A DNA stretch of 64,000 bases from Pseudomonas cannabina (lineage in GTDB: Bacteria > Pseudomonadota > Gammaproteobacteria > Pseudomonadales > Pseudomonadaceae). The stretch spans positions 4,291,501 to 4,355,500 of the forward strand of contig NZ_FNKU01000001.1 of the NCBI RefSeq assembly GCF_900100365.1, given 5' to 3'. How positions within the stretch are numbered: position 1 is the stretch's first letter; each line of letters begins with the position of its first letter. Shown here piece after piece: positions 24,983 to 35,407 of this stretch. A program made the translations under genes and the position numbers. A model generated the notes under the pieces. That model did not search any database. It was not told the DNA's origin and saw nothing but the letters and a program-made list of their open reading frames with translations.

Positions 24983-26585
24983 CAGACTGTGTGAAAACCT
25001 AGCAATCTGCGCAGCGCTCAAAGAAAATGCTCCGTATCGAAAGATACAGAGCATTTTTCGTTATGGCCTACATCCAAGGTGAGTCCCGCAGCCAGACCAG
25101 CCTATTCCCGGTCTCGCTGGAAGAGTTGATCCCCGAGGATCACCTCGTTCGTGTCATTGACCTGTACGTTGCCAGGCTCGATCTGGTGCAACTGGGCTTC
25201 GATAAAGCGATTCCAAAAAGCACGGGGCGCCCTGCTTATGATCCCGCCGATCAGCTAAAACTCTACCTCTACGGCTATTTTCAGCGGATTCGCTCATCGC
25301 GACGTCTTGAAGCCGAGTGTCAGCGCAACATCGAAGTGATGTGGCTGATCAACCGGCTCAAGCCCGACTTCAAGACCATCGCCGATTTTCGCAAGAACAA
25401 TAAACCCGCCTTCATCGCGACCTGCCGTGCTTTCGTTCGGTTTTGTCGCACGGCAGGCTTGATCGCCGGTGAGTTGGTGGCCATCGACGGCAGCAAGTTT
25501 CAGGCGGTCGCATCCTCACGGCGTCATGTGAATTTGAAGCAGCTCAAGCGCCAGGAAGAAAAACTGGATAAGCGCATCGCTCAGTATCTGGCCGAGCTGG
25601 ATGAGGCCGACAAGGCTGAAACCACAGATTCAATTGATCGCAGCGCAATCAAGGTAGCCCTGGCACAGCTTGAGGCTCGACAACAGGATAATCAGAGTTG
25701 CCAGGCACTGATGCGTTCGATGGGCATCGAGCAGTTCAACACCCATGAAAGCGATGCCCGAATGATGCGCACGGCCAAAGGGCCACGTGTGGCCTACAAC
25801 GTGCAAACCGTCGTGGACGCCGAGCATTGCCTGATTTTGCATCATGAGGTCACCCAAGATGGCGATGACCGAAAGCAACTGGAGCCGATGGCCAAGGCCG
25901 CCAAAGCAGAGTTACAGCAAGATGATCTGACGGTCACTGCCGATGCCGGCTACTCCAATGGCAAGCAGTTTCAGGCCTGCGAGGATGCTTCGATTACGGC
26001 CTATGTACCGCCCAATCGTTCGAAAAACCCTGGCAGTCAGGAAGAGCAGCTCTTTGAGCGAAAAGACTTTATCTATGAGACCGGACACGATCGTTTCCAG
26101 TGTCCGGCAGGCAAATGGTTAACGCTAAAACAGCACAACAAAGGTGATCGGATCTATCAGGCTGAGGTCGATGACTGCGCCAACTGCGCGCTGAAAACGC
26201 AATGCACTCGAGCCCGGCGCCGTTATGTCTCACGACATGCCCATGAAGAGGCTTTCGAGCGGATGGAGCAAAGAATGCAGGCGCATCCTGAGATGATGGC
26301 CAACCGAAGATCCATCGTTGAGCACCCCTTCGGCAACCTCAAGCAATGGCTATTTGGTAATGGCCGTTTCTTGCTGCGACAACTGGAGGGTACAAAAGCT
26401 GAAATGGCCTTGGCGGTGAATGCCTATAACCTGAAACGAGCGATTAAAGTGCTCGGTGTGCGCCATCTGATGGCTTTGATGGGCTGAGCGGACATTTTTT
26501 TCGTCTGCTGCCAATACAAAAAAAACGCCCCGAACAAGTCGGGGCGTTTGCTTGGGCCTTCATCAGTGTGTTTTCACACAGTCTG
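24983..26585 (+). mobile_element. IS1182-family insertion sequence, copy A
   Basis: Inverted ends CAGACTGTGTGAAAAC. The interior is identical to copy B (37605-39206) but for one base. There is no target duplication: the left flank AAAAAAGGGCCCTGCT and the right flank AGAAGGTGGGTTTTTTT look like halves of two different terminators. A stem ACGCCCCGAACAAGTCGGGGCG (in two halves around AACAAGT) followed by T-rich sequence at 26525-26548 ends the element's own transcript. Confidence 0.85.
25063..26487 (+). CDS. IS1182-family transposase, copy A
   Basis: The 474-residue product (from MAYIQGESRSQTSLFPVSLE; an in-frame start 12 codons earlier at 25027 is less likely) has the DDE residues in VAIDGSKFQAV, VTADAGYSNGKQ and VEHPFGNLKQW. 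A Cys-rich insert (DDCANCALKTQC) typical of IS1182 precedes the last motif. The N-terminal DUF772-like region includes GRPAYDPADQLKLYLYGYFQ. Full length and identical to copy B, so likely active. Confidence 0.9.
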   Translation: MAYIQGESRSQTSLFPVSLEELIPEDHLVRVIDLYVARLDLVQLGFDKAIPKSTGRPAYDPADQLKLYLYGYFQRIRSSRRLEAECQRNIEVMWLINRLKPDFKTIADFRKNNKPAFIATCRAFVRFCRTAGLIAGELVAIDGSKFQAVASSRRHVNLKQLKRQEEKLDKRIAQYLAELDEADKAETTDSIDRSAIKVALAQLEARQQDNQSCQALMRSMGIEQFNTHESDARMMRTAKGPRVAYNVQTVVDAEHCLILHHEVTQDGDDRKQLEPMAKAAKAELQQDDLTVTADAGYSNGKQFQACEDASITAYVPPNRSKNPGSQEEQLFERKDFIYETGHDRFQCPAGKWLTLKQHNKGDRIYQAEVDDCANCALKTQCTRARRRYVSRHAHEEAFERMEQRMQAHPEMMANRRSIVEHPFGNLKQWLFGNGRFLLRQLEGTKAEMALAVNAYNLKRAIKVLGVRHLMALMG

Positions 26586-26619
26586 AGAAGGTGGGTTTTT
26601 TTGCAGCCGACAGAATCAA

Positions 26620-26775
26620 TTACTTGATTTTGCCTTCTTTGTAGATCACGTGCTTGCGTACAACCGGATCGAATTTTTTGATTTCGATTTTATCCGGGGT
26701 AGTACGTTTGTTCTTGTCGGTGGTGTAGAAATGGCCTGTACCAGCGCTCGACACCAAACGGATCAATTCACGCAT
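26620..26775 (-). CDS. rpmG: 50S ribosomal protein L33
   Basis: The 51-residue product starts [20 protein letters not shown] and ends [13 protein letters not shown], the standard bacterial L33. It is a component of the large ribosomal subunit near the E site. This variant lacks the CxxC zinc pairs seen in some bacteria. It lies 11 bases after rpmB in the usual rpmB-rpmG operon. Its natural terminator downstream is interrupted by the IS1182 copy, leaving the half-stem at 26586-26602. Confidence 0.97.
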
Positions 26776-26786
26776 GATTCTCTCCC

Positions 26787-27020
26787 TTAAATTTTGCCGT
26801 CGCGACGCAGTTCAGCGAGCACAACTTCAATGCCACGCTTGTCGATGATACGCATGCCTTTAGCAGATACGCGCAGACGAACAAAACGCTTCTCGCCTTC
26901 AACCCAGAAGCGGTGATGCTGCAGGTTTGGCAGGAAACGACGACGGGTTTTGTTGTTTGCGTGGGAAATGTTATTCCCAGTCACCGGACCCTTACCGGTA
27001 ACTTGACATACTCTCGACAT
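26787..27020 (-). CDS. rpmB: 50S ribosomal protein L28
   Basis: The 77-residue product starts [20 protein letters not shown] and has the basic [13 protein letters not shown] segment of L28. It is an early-assembling large-subunit protein and the first gene of rpmB-rpmG. Length and sequence are typical for Pseudomonas. A promoter is visible at 27169-27197. Confidence 0.97.
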
Positions 27021-27168
27021 GCCTCAGCCCTCTAAAACCACATGCCCAACCCGGCATGGGTTGGCCGCTTAATCTCTCAGTCATTTGGCGCCAGGCGCCG
27101 CGTTTCTTTAAGGGTCTTACCGGCTACACCTACAGTGAAGGAACCGGGCCCCTAGAAAAGAGCGCTGC

Positions 27169-27197
27169 TTTATACCAGAAACCCCAAGGTGCAACAA
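27169..27197 (-). promoter_or_regulatory. Probable sigma-70 promoter of rpmB-rpmG
   Basis: On the minus strand TTGTTG, 17 bases, TATAAA. The -10 lies about 150 bases before the rpmB start. The remainder of the 370-bp gap 27021-27390 shows a GGCGCCAGGCGCC palindrome at 27088-27100 and no gene that I can support. Confidence 0.5.
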
Positions 27198-27390
27198 CAG
27201 GCAAAGCACTTTAGTGCAGCGGAGCAGCCCTCGCATTGCTGTGTGCTCAAGCATTGGCGGGCGCGCTGGCAAGCCGACCGCTCGTCGCGCCATGAAGATT
27301 GTTCTGCGTCAGCACATAGTCTAGGGTAAGTCCCTCACCAGACTGCACCGGCAGATGGGCCCCTTTCTGATCTGAACAGGAAATACCGCC

Positions 27391-28977
27391 ATGCGTCTAG
27401 CTGCACTCCCTTTTTTGCTGGTTCCGCTGTTGCTTCCGATTGCAGCCCAGGCCACCAGCCTCGCGGTCTGCACCGAAGCCAGCCCTGAAGGTTTCGACGT
27501 TGTGCAGTACAACTCGCTGACCACCACCAACGCGTCGGCAGACGTCTTGATGAATCGTCTCGTGGACTTCGATGCCGAAAGCGGCAAGCTGGTGCCGAGC
27601 CTGGCGCAAAGCTGGACCGTGTCGGCCGACGGCCTGACGTACGATTTCAAATTGCGCGCCGGGGTGAAATTCCATACCACGGACTACTTCACACCGACTC
27701 GCGAACTGACGGCAGACGATGTGCTGTTCAGCTTCCAGCGCATGCTCGACCCGCAGAACCCGTGGCACAAAGTCGCCCAAAGCGGTTTTCCGCACGCGCA
27801 GTCCATGCAGTTGCCTGCGCTGATCAAGCATATTGAAGCGCCTGACCCGCACTCCGTGCGTTTTACGCTCAATCGCGCCGACTCGACCTTTCTTGCGACG
27901 CTGAGCATGGGGTTTGCCTCGATCTACTCGGCTGAATACACCGCGCAATTGCTGAAAGCGGGCACCCCGGAAAAGCTCAACAGCCAGCCCATCGGCACCG
28001 GGCCGTTTGTGTTCAAGCCTTTCCAGAAAGATGCAGTGGTGCGCTACGAAGCGTTCAAGGACTACTTTGCTGGCAAGTCTGATGTCGACACGCTGGTGTA
28101 TGCCATTACGCCAGACGCCAATGTGCGTTTGCAGAAGATCCGCCAGAACGAATGCCAGATCGCCCTTTCCCCCAAACCACTGGATATTCAGGCGGCCAGC
28201 AAGGACAACTCGCTCAAAGTCGAGAAAACCGAAGCGTTCATGACCGCGTTTGTTGCGATCAACAGTCAGCATCCGCCGTTCGACAAGCCGGAAGTGCGCC
28301 AGGCGCTCAACCTTGCTTTCGACAAGGACAATTACCTGAAAGCGGTCTTTGAAGGCACCGCTGTAGCGGCCAACGGTATTTATCCGCCGAAAACCTGGAG
28401 CTATGCCAACGACCTTCCGGGGTATAAACATGATGTTGCCAAGGCCAAAGCATTGCTGGCCAAGGCAGGCGTCAAAGATGGTTTCAAGACCACTCTCTGG
28501 ACGCGGCCTTCCGGCAGCCTGCTGAATCCGAACCCGGCCCTGGGTGCCCAGTTGTTGCAGGCTGACCTGAAACAGATCGGTATCAACGCCGAGATCAAGG
28601 TGATCGAATGGGGCGAGCTGATTCGGCGCGCCAAGGCCGGTGAGCATGATCTGTTGTTCATGGGCTGGGCGGGCGACAACGGTGATCCGGATAACTTCCT
28701 GACCCCGCAGTTCTCCTGCGCGGCCGTGCAATCGGGCACCAACTTCGCCCGCTATTGCGACAAGACGCTGGACACGCTGATCACCGATGGCAAGTCCACC
28801 AGCGATCAGGCTGCGCGCAGCAAGCTTTATCAACAGGCCCAGCAGCAGATTCAGCAGCAGGCACTGTGGATTCCCCTCGCCCATCCGACCGCTGCAGCGT
28901 TGGTCCGCAAGGACGTGACGGGGTATCAGGTCAGCCCGTTCGGGCGGCAGGATTTTTACAAGGTGCAGGTGAAGTAA
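27391..28977 (+). CDS. Periplasmic peptide-binding protein of an ABC transporter (DppA-like)
   Basis: The 528-residue product has a signal peptide (MRLAALPFLLVPLLLPIAAQ, cleaved after AQA). It has the family-5 solute-binding fold: AQSWTVSADGLTYDFKLRAG near residue 75 and EWGELIRRAKAGEHDLLFMG near 400. Proteins of this family deliver di- or oligopeptides to a DppBCDF/OppBCDF-type permease. No permease genes adjoin, so it may serve a shared transporter; P. syringae carries several such orphan DppA paralogues. AGGAAATACC precedes the ATG. The substrate is not deducible here. Confidence 0.88.
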   Translation: MRLAALPFLLVPLLLPIAAQATSLAVCTEASPEGFDVVQYNSLTTTNASADVLMNRLVDFDAESGKLVPSLAQSWTVSADGLTYDFKLRAGVKFHTTDYFTPTRELTADDVLFSFQRMLDPQNPWHKVAQSGFPHAQSMQLPALIKHIEAPDPHSVRFTLNRADSTFLATLSMGFASIYSAEYTAQLLKAGTPEKLNSQPIGTGPFVFKPFQKDAVVRYEAFKDYFAGKSDVDTLVYAITPDANVRLQKIRQNECQIALSPKPLDIQAASKDNSLKVEKTEAFMTAFVAINSQHPPFDKPEVRQALNLAFDKDNYLKAVFEGTAVAANGIYPPKTWSYANDLPGYKHDVAKAKALLAKAGVKDGFKTTLWTRPSGSLLNPNPALGAQLLQADLKQIGINAEIKVIEWGELIRRAKAGEHDLLFMGWAGDNGDPDNFLTPQFSCAAVQSGTNFARYCDKTLDTLITDGKSTSDQAARSKLYQQAQQQIQQQALWIPLAHPTAAALVRKDVTGYQVSPFGRQDFYKVQVK

Positions 28978-29008
28978 GTCGCGGGCTTGCATCTTTATGA
29001 TGCGCGCG

Positions 29009-29096
29009 CCTCTTCGCGGACAAGCGAAGCGTCGCCCGGTCCGCTCCCACAAGGTTGCCGTGAGCTCTTGTGGGAGCGGACTTGTCCGCGAAGAGG
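29009..29096. repeat. REP-like long inverted repeat
   Basis: CCTCTTCGCGGACAAG at 29009 is mirrored by CTTGTCCGCGAAGAGG ending at 29096. An inner GTCCGCTCCCACAAG is mirrored by CTTGTGGGAGCGGAC. The CTCCCACA motif is typical of Pseudomonas intergenic REP sequences. It lies between convergent genes and could end transcription in both directions. Confidence 0.7.
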
Positions 29097-29168
29097 CCCG
29101 TACAATCGCCGAAAATGCAGTGTTCGCCGCCCGAGCCCTCCTTCCCGCACTCGTCGGCAATTAAGGCC

Positions 29169-29843
29169 CTACATCAAGCCCTTCTCCACCATCGACAGCG
29201 GCTCGCCGTCGCCGATGATCACGTGGTCCAGCACCTGCACGTCGACGAGCAGCAGCGCCTCCTTGAGGCGCTTGGTCAGGTCGATGTCCGAGCGGCTGGG
29301 CGTGGTGATGCCCGAAGGATGGTTGTGGCAGAGAATCAGGCTGGCGGCATTGTGCGCCATGGCGCGTTTTACCACCTGGCGCGGGTGCACATAGGCGGCA
29401 TTGATCGTCCCGTGAAACAGTATTTCGAAGGTTATGGCCCGGTGCTTGGAGTCCAGAAAAAGGCAGCCGAACACCTCGTGGGGTTCGTGCCGAAGCAGCG
29501 CCTTGAGGTAGCTGCGCACCTGAGCCGGATTTTCCATCGCTGAATCCCTGCGCAAGGACTCGGCCATGTGCCGACGGGCCATTTCCATTACCGCTTGTAA
29601 CTGAGCAAACTTTGCAGGCCCCAGACCCAACTGAGAGGTAAACGCAGACAGGTCTGCGTCCAGTAATGGCCTGAGCCCGCCGAATTGATTCAGAAGATGA
29701 CGCGCGAGGTCGACAGCGCTTTTTCCGGCCACCCCGGTACGTAAAAAAATAGCCAGCAACTCGGCGTCGGAAAGCCCCTTTGCCCCCAGCTCCAACAAGC
29801 GTTCCCGCGGGCGTTCTGCCGCGGGCCAACTGCGAATACTCAT
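29169..29843 (-). CDS. radC: RadC family JAB-domain protein
   Basis: The 224-residue product has an N-terminal helix-hairpin-helix-like region ([33 protein letters not shown]) and a C-terminal JAB/MPN metalloprotease-like domain. That domain has the [14 protein letters not shown] zinc motif near residues 172-185. The name comes from an old link to radiation repair that has since been withdrawn; the real activity is unclear. It is divergent from coaBC, as in other pseudomonads. Full length and intact. Confidence 0.93.
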   Translation of the reverse strand: MSIRSWPAAERPRERLLELGAKGLSDAELLAIFLRTGVAGKSAVDLARHLLNQFGGLRPLLDADLSAFTSQLGLGPAKFAQLQAVMEMARRHMAESLRRDSAMENPAQVRSYLKALLRHEPHEVFGCLFLDSKHRAITFEILFHGTINAAYVHPRQVVKRAMAHNAASLILCHNHPSGITTPSRSDIDLTKRLKEALLLVDVQVLDHVIIGDGEPLSMVEKGLM

Positions 29844-29975
29844 AGCACCTCCATGTGATTGGGCACCGCTGTCCCGCTGCGGTCGCTGTGCTATCTTAGC
29901 CCATCTTTTTTGCGCGACGATCTGGCCTGGGGAGGCGTCAAGTCGCGTAATTCACTCGATCAAAAAGGCAGGTCT

Positions 29976-31184
29976 ATGCAGCGGCTGTATCGAAAACGCA
30001 TCGTTCTGGGCGTCGGCGGCGGCATCGCGGCCTACAAGAGCGCCGAACTGGTCCGTCGTTTGCGCGATCAGGGCGCGGAAGTGCGTGTGGTGATGACCAA
30101 AGGCGGCGCGGAGTTCATCACGCCGCTGGCCATGCAGGCGCTGTCCGGGCATCCGGTGCATCTGGACCTTCTCGACCCGGCCGCCGAAGCTGCGATGGGG
30201 CATATCGAACTTGCCAAATGGGCCGATCTGATCCTGATCGCTCCGGCCACCGCTGACCTGATCGCACGCCTTGCTCAAGGTGTCGCCAATGACCTGCTGA
30301 CCACCATTGTGCTGGCCACCGACGCGACCGTCGCCATCGCCCCGGCGATGAATCAGGCGATGTGGCGCGATGCGTCCGTGCAGGCCAATACCCGTCTGCT
30401 CGAAGAGCGCGACTTCCGGGTGTTCGGCCCGGCCTCCGGCAGTCAGGCCTGTGGCGATGTCGGCTTCGGGCGCATGCTGGAAGCCAACGATCTGGCCCAG
30501 TGCGCCGCTGATTGCTTCCAGCGTCATAGCCTGACCGGCAAGCATGTCCTGATCACCGCAGGCCCGACTCAGGAAAACATCGACCCGGTGCGCTACATCA
30601 CTAACCACAGCTCCGGCAAAATGGGATTTGCCCTGGCCGAGGCAGCGGTCGAAGCCGGTGCCCGCGTCACGCTGATCACCGGGCCGGTCAACCTGCCGAC
30701 GCCGGATCGCGTCTCACGCATCGACGTAGTCAGCGCTCGCGACATGTTGGCGGCCTGTGAGGCGGCGATCCCGTGCGACCTGTTCATCGCATCGGCAGCG
30801 GTGGCCGACTACCGTCCGGAAGTTGTCGCCCCGCACAAATTGAAGAAAGATCCTGCAAGCGGTGATGGCTTGCTGCTGCAGATGGTCCGTAACCCGGATA
30901 TTCTGGCCACCATCGCCACCCGCCCCGATCGCCCGTTCAGCGTCGGTTTCGCTGCCGAGACCGAACACCTGCTCGACTATGCCGCACGCAAGCTCAAGGA
31001 CAAGAACCTCGACCTGATCGTCGCCAATGATGTGGCCAACCCCAGCATCGGCTTCAATAGCGAAGAGAACGCTTGCAGCGTGATCGACCGGGCGTTGCAC
31101 GCAACGCTTTTTGCCCAGACCAGCAAGGCCAAGATTGCTCGCCAGCTGATCACTTTTATCGCCGACCGCATGACTCAGGTTTAA
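29976..31184 (+). CDS. coaBC: CoaBC: phosphopantothenoylcysteine decarboxylase / phosphopantothenate-cysteine ligase
   Basis: The 402-residue bifunctional enzyme of coenzyme A synthesis joins cysteine to 4'-phosphopantothenate and decarboxylates the product. The N-terminal flavin domain starts [20 protein letters not shown]. The active-site His lies near [20 protein letters not shown] and the substrate motif in APAMNQAMW. The C-terminal ligase part has [21 protein letters not shown] and KLKKDP. ATG 29976 follows AAAAAGGCAGGTCT, and the longer frame upstream is not used. Six bases separate it from dut, so they are co-transcribed. Confidence 0.96.
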   Translation: MQRLYRKRIVLGVGGGIAAYKSAELVRRLRDQGAEVRVVMTKGGAEFITPLAMQALSGHPVHLDLLDPAAEAAMGHIELAKWADLILIAPATADLIARLAQGVANDLLTTIVLATDATVAIAPAMNQAMWRDASVQANTRLLEERDFRVFGPASGSQACGDVGFGRMLEANDLAQCAADCFQRHSLTGKHVLITAGPTQENIDPVRYITNHSSGKMGFALAEAAVEAGARVTLITGPVNLPTPDRVSRIDVVSARDMLAACEAAIPCDLFIASAAVADYRPEVVAPHKLKKDPASGDGLLLQMVRNPDILATIATRPDRPFSVGFAAETEHLLDYAARKLKDKNLDLIVANDVANPSIGFNSEENACSVIDRALHATLFAQTSKAKIARQLITFIADRMTQV

Positions 31185-31190
31185 TTACGA

Positions 31191-31646
31191 ATGCACGCTC
31201 TACAAGCCAAGATCCTCGACCCCCGCATTGGCAACGAATTTCCGCTCCCGGCCTACGCCACTGTCGGGTCAGCCGGCCTCGACCTGCGCGCCATGCTCAA
31301 GGAAGATACCGTTCTCGAACCGGGTCAGACCCTGCTGATCCCTACCGGCCTGTCGATCTACATCGGCGATCCGGGCCTTGCCGCCCTGATCCTGCCGCGC
31401 TCCGGCCTGGGTCACAAACACGGTATCGTGCTGGGCAACCTGGTTGGCCTGATCGACTCGGATTATCAGGGCGAATTGATGGTGTCCTGCTGGAACCGTG
31501 GCCAGACCGCCTTCAAGATTGCCGTCGGCGAACGAATGGCCCAGTTGGTGCTGGTGCCGGTGGTGCAGGCGCACTTCGAACTGGTTGAGGCCTTCGACGA
31601 AAGCCAGCGCGGCGCAGGCGGCTTCGGTCATTCCGGAAGTCATTGA
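31191..31646 (+). CDS. dut: dUTP diphosphatase
   Basis: The 151-residue trimeric dUTPase hydrolyses dUTP to dUMP, keeping uracil out of DNA and feeding dTMP synthesis. The five conserved motifs are visible: AGLDLRA (I), PRSGLG (II), [11 protein letters not shown] (III), [10 protein letters not shown] (IV) and the C-terminal GAGGFGHSG (V). It follows coaBC directly and precedes algC, the standard Pseudomonas order. Confidence 0.97.
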   Translation: MHALQAKILDPRIGNEFPLPAYATVGSAGLDLRAMLKEDTVLEPGQTLLIPTGLSIYIGDPGLAALILPRSGLGHKHGIVLGNLVGLIDSDYQGELMVSCWNRGQTAFKIAVGERMAQLVLVPVVQAHFELVEAFDESQRGAGGFGHSGSH

Positions 31647-31688
31647 TCGTCAATTGATCCTTTCGGGGTCAGCCTCAGGGAGAGGTCG

Positions 31689-34274
31689 GTGAAAGGCAGT
31701 CAGCATAGCGCTTCGAAACAAGCCACACCGGCCGAGCACTCACCTCCGGCCGCGACCCTTCATGCTCTGGCTCCGGGCCTTGTGCCTGCGGCTATCGGCC
31801 TGATCATCGCAGCGGCCATAGTCTGGGTCGCGCTGATGACCGGCCCGCAGCAGCAGAGCCAGCTTGCGCACGCCTGGGGCGGCAGTCAGGCGGCCGCAGT
31901 CAGTGTGGCGCTGCGGCAGATCAACGCCGACACCCAGGCTGCCGCCGCTGGCGCAGCACTGGTTCAGGCGTTGCAGGAAAACACTGCGACGGCATTGGCG
32001 GCTGCACAGGCGGGGCTTACTCAATGGGGCGGTCTGGCGGGTGCTCGGCTGTTCCCCAAGGGGCTGGCCGACGTCGATCAGCAAGGTGCGCTGCCGGTCA
32101 GTTTTGCGACGCTGGATATGCTGAACAAGGCCGCGCAAGGCGAAATCGTTGCCCCCGAGGCCCGCAAGGTCGGCGAGCGCTGGTTGATCTACAGTGTCTC
32201 GCCGGTGCGTGCGGGCGCAACTCAGCCGGTCTTGGGCACGTTGTTGCTGGCATTCGACATGCAGCGCCTGCTCGGTGCCGTGCCTGCGCTTCCCGCCGAA
32301 GCCGGGCAGATTATCCTCAGTCAGCAGTTTGGCAATGCGCCTGCTCAGGTCTTTCTGCAGCGCGGCCAGGCCGGCGATAGCGAGCGGCAGAGCTTCGATA
32401 CAGGCTATGCCGGCTGGAAACTCGAATTTACGTCCGGTCCGGCACTGGAAAATTCACCGCCCGTCCTGCTCCTGTTGCTGGCGTTTCTCATCGCTGCAGC
32501 GGGCGTATTGCATGGTCTTCATCTCCATGAGCGGGCCTTGCAGCGGCGAATTTGTGCCGACGCGCGACAGCTGGATCAGCTGCTTCAAGAACTCTCGCGC
32601 GGAAAAGCCGTCAAACCCTTCGGTTTGAGCCTGCCAGCACTCAGTGGTCTGGCTCAGGCCCTTGCTCGTGTTTCGCTACGTATCCAGCCGCAGGCAGTTG
32701 CCGTCTTGGCTGTGGGCGAACGGCACGGCGCAGATATTACCGAAAGCAGTGCTTCGCCTGCAGTCGCTGCATCGCGCACCGACTGGACCGATCCGCTGTT
32801 CCAAGATACCGATATTCTAGATATCGACCTTCTCGACGAAAACCAGGACTTCCTGAGATCGGAGCATCCCCTCGTTATGAATAGCCCAGCTTCCGTGGCA
32901 CCCCAACTTCCCGAGACTATTTTTCGCGCTTACGACATCCGTGGTGTCGTAGGGGATACGCTCAATGCCGAAACGGCCTATTGGATCGGTCGTGCGATCG
33001 GCTCCGAAAGCCTGGCGCAGAACGAGCCTAACGTCAGCGTTGGCCGCGATGGCCGCCTGTCCGGCCCGGAATTGGTACAGCAACTGATTCAAGGTCTGCA
33101 CGACAGTGGTTGCCATGTCAGCGACGTCGGTCTGGTGCCGACGCCTGCCCTGTATTACGCCGCCAACGTGCTGGCGGGCAAGACCGGCGTGATGCTGACC
33201 GGCAGCCACAACCCGAAAGACTACAACGGTTTCAAGATCGTCATCGCCGGCGATACCCTCGCCAACGAACAGATCCAGGCGCTGCACGAGCGCATCAAGA
33301 CCAATAACCTGACTTCGCAGAAAGGCAGCATCACCAAAGTCGATATCCTTGATCGCTACTTCAAGCAGATCAAGGACGACATCGTCATGGCGCGCAAGCT
33401 CAAGGTCGTGGTCGATTGCGGCAACGGCGCAGCAGGTGTGATTGCCCCGCAGCTGATCGAAGCGCTGGGTTGCGAAGTGATTTCCCTGTTCGCAGAAGTA
33501 GACGGCAACTTCCCGAACCACCATCCGGACCCGGGCAAGCTGGAAAACCTGCAAGACCTGATTGCCAAGGTCAAGGAAACCGGGGCTGATCTGGGCCTGG
33601 CGTTCGACGGTGACGGCGACCGCGTCGGTGTCGTGACCAACGCTGGTAATGTGGTTTATCCGGACCGCTTGTTGATGCTGTTCGCACTGGATGTACTCAA
33701 GCGCAATCCTGGCGCCGACATCATTTTTGACGTCAAATGCACCCGTCGCCTGTCGCCGCTGATCAGCGAGCACGGCGGTCGCCCGGTGATGTGGAAAACC
33801 GGTCACTCGCTGATCAAGAAAGAAATGAAGAAAAGCGGTGCGCTGCTGGCCGGTGAAATGAGCGGCCACATTTTCTTCAAGGAGCGCTGGTTCGGTTTTG
33901 ACGACGGCATCTACAGCGCCGCGCGCCTGCTGGAGATCCTCAGCCAGGAGTCAGCGAACGCCGAAGACCTGTTCGAAACCTTCCCGAACGATATTTCGAC
34001 TCCGGAAATCAACATCAAGGTGACGGATGTCACCAAGTTCAGCATCATCGAAGCCCTTGAGAAAGATGCACAGTGGGGCGACGCCAAGCTGACCACCATC
34101 GACGGTGTTCGTGTGGACTATCCGAAGGGCTGGGGTCTGGTTCGCGCCTCCAACACAACACCGGTCCTGGTGTTGCGTTTCGAAGCTGAAACCGAAGCCG
34201 AACTGCAGCGTATCAAGGATGTATTCCACGCCGAGCTGAAGAAAGTTGCCCCGGATCTCGACCTGCCATTTTGA
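31689..34274 (+). CDS. algC: Phosphomannomutase/phosphoglucomutase AlgC with membrane-anchored N-terminal region
   Basis: The C-terminal 465 residues (from MNSPASVAPQLPETIFRAYD, Met 397) are the AlgC enzyme. The phosphoserine loop is TGSHNPKDYNG, metal binding DGDGDRVGVV, sugar specificity GEMSGHIFF, and phosphate binding VRASNTTPVL. It interconverts 6- and 1-phosphates of mannose and glucose for alginate and LPS. The first 396 residues hold transmembrane segments (PAAIGLIIAAAIVWVALM and PVLLLLLAFLIAAAGVL) around an extracytoplasmic domain; many Pseudomonas algC frames carry this extension. Translation could also start at ATG 32877. It is part of coaBC-dut-algC-argB. Confidence 0.93.
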   Translation: MKGSQHSASKQATPAEHSPPAATLHALAPGLVPAAIGLIIAAAIVWVALMTGPQQQSQLAHAWGGSQAAAVSVALRQINADTQAAAAGAALVQALQENTATALAAAQAGLTQWGGLAGARLFPKGLADVDQQGALPVSFATLDMLNKAAQGEIVAPEARKVGERWLIYSVSPVRAGATQPVLGTLLLAFDMQRLLGAVPALPAEAGQIILSQQFGNAPAQVFLQRGQAGDSERQSFDTGYAGWKLEFTSGPALENSPPVLLLLLAFLIAAAGVLHGLHLHERALQRRICADARQLDQLLQELSRGKAVKPFGLSLPALSGLAQALARVSLRIQPQAVAVLAVGERHGADITESSASPAVAASRTDWTDPLFQDTDILDIDLLDENQDFLRSEHPLVMNSPASVAPQLPETIFRAYDIRGVVGDTLNAETAYWIGRAIGSESLAQNEPNVSVGRDGRLSGPELVQQLIQGLHDSGCHVSDVGLVPTPALYYAANVLAGKTGVMLTGSHNPKDYNGFKIVIAGDTLANEQIQALHERIKTNNLTSQKGSITKVDILDRYFKQIKDDIVMARKLKVVVDCGNGAAGVIAPQLIEALGCEVISLFAEVDGNFPNHHPDPGKLENLQDLIAKVKETGADLGLAFDGDGDRVGVVTNAGNVVYPDRLLMLFALDVLKRNPGADIIFDVKCTRRLSPLISEHGGRPVMWKTGHSLIKKEMKKSGALLAGEMSGHIFFKERWFGFDDGIYSAARLLEILSQESANAEDLFETFPNDISTPEINIKVTDVTKFSIIEALEKDAQWGDAKLTTIDGVRVDYPKGWGLVRASNTTPVLVLRFEAETEAELQRIKDVFHAELKKVAPDLDLPF

Positions 34275-34302
34275 TTGCTTTTCCTTTTGACTGGAGCCCT
34301 GA

Positions 34303-35208
<906 letters not shown>

Positions 35209-35223
35209 TTCAGGCAGCACCCA

Positions 35224-35257
35224 AAGCCCCGTGAGCTGACGCTGACGGGGCTTTTTT
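35224..35257 (+). terminator. Rho-independent terminator after argB
   Basis: The stem AAGCCCCGT pairs with ACGGGGCTT, followed by T6. It starts 16 bases after the argB stop. Confidence 0.85.
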
Positions 35258-35303
35258 GCGGGTGATTGCTGGCTGGCTTCAGTCCGCCGCGCGACGCAGA
35301 TTT

Positions 35304-35392
35304 GTGACGCGGAGCGTCACCCAAGGCATTCCTATCTCAACTATCGTGCGACGCTCCGCGTCGGCATGCCGTTCCGGACGCTCCGCGTCCGG
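35304..35392. repeat. Three palindromic REP-like units
   Basis: GTGACGCGGAGCGTCAC at 35304-35320, CGACGCTCCGCGTCG at about 35350-35364 and CCGGACGCTCCGCGTCCGG at 35374-35392. All share the core GACGCGGAGCGTC (or its inverse), an interspersed repeat type of P. syringae genomes. They lie between the convergent argB and DUF4124 genes. Confidence 0.7.
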
Positions 35393-35407
35393 TCTTGAAG
35401 GCGTAAC

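Noticed and set aside
27397..29160. A 587-residue minus-strand frame opposite the peptide-binding protein gene
   Set aside because: The plus-strand gene has a signal peptide and family motifs; the antisense product is Arg/Gly-rich without motifs.
31689..34274. AlgC N-terminal extension as an unusual fusion
   Set aside because: Long membrane-anchored algC frames are common in Pseudomonas, so it is not novel here.
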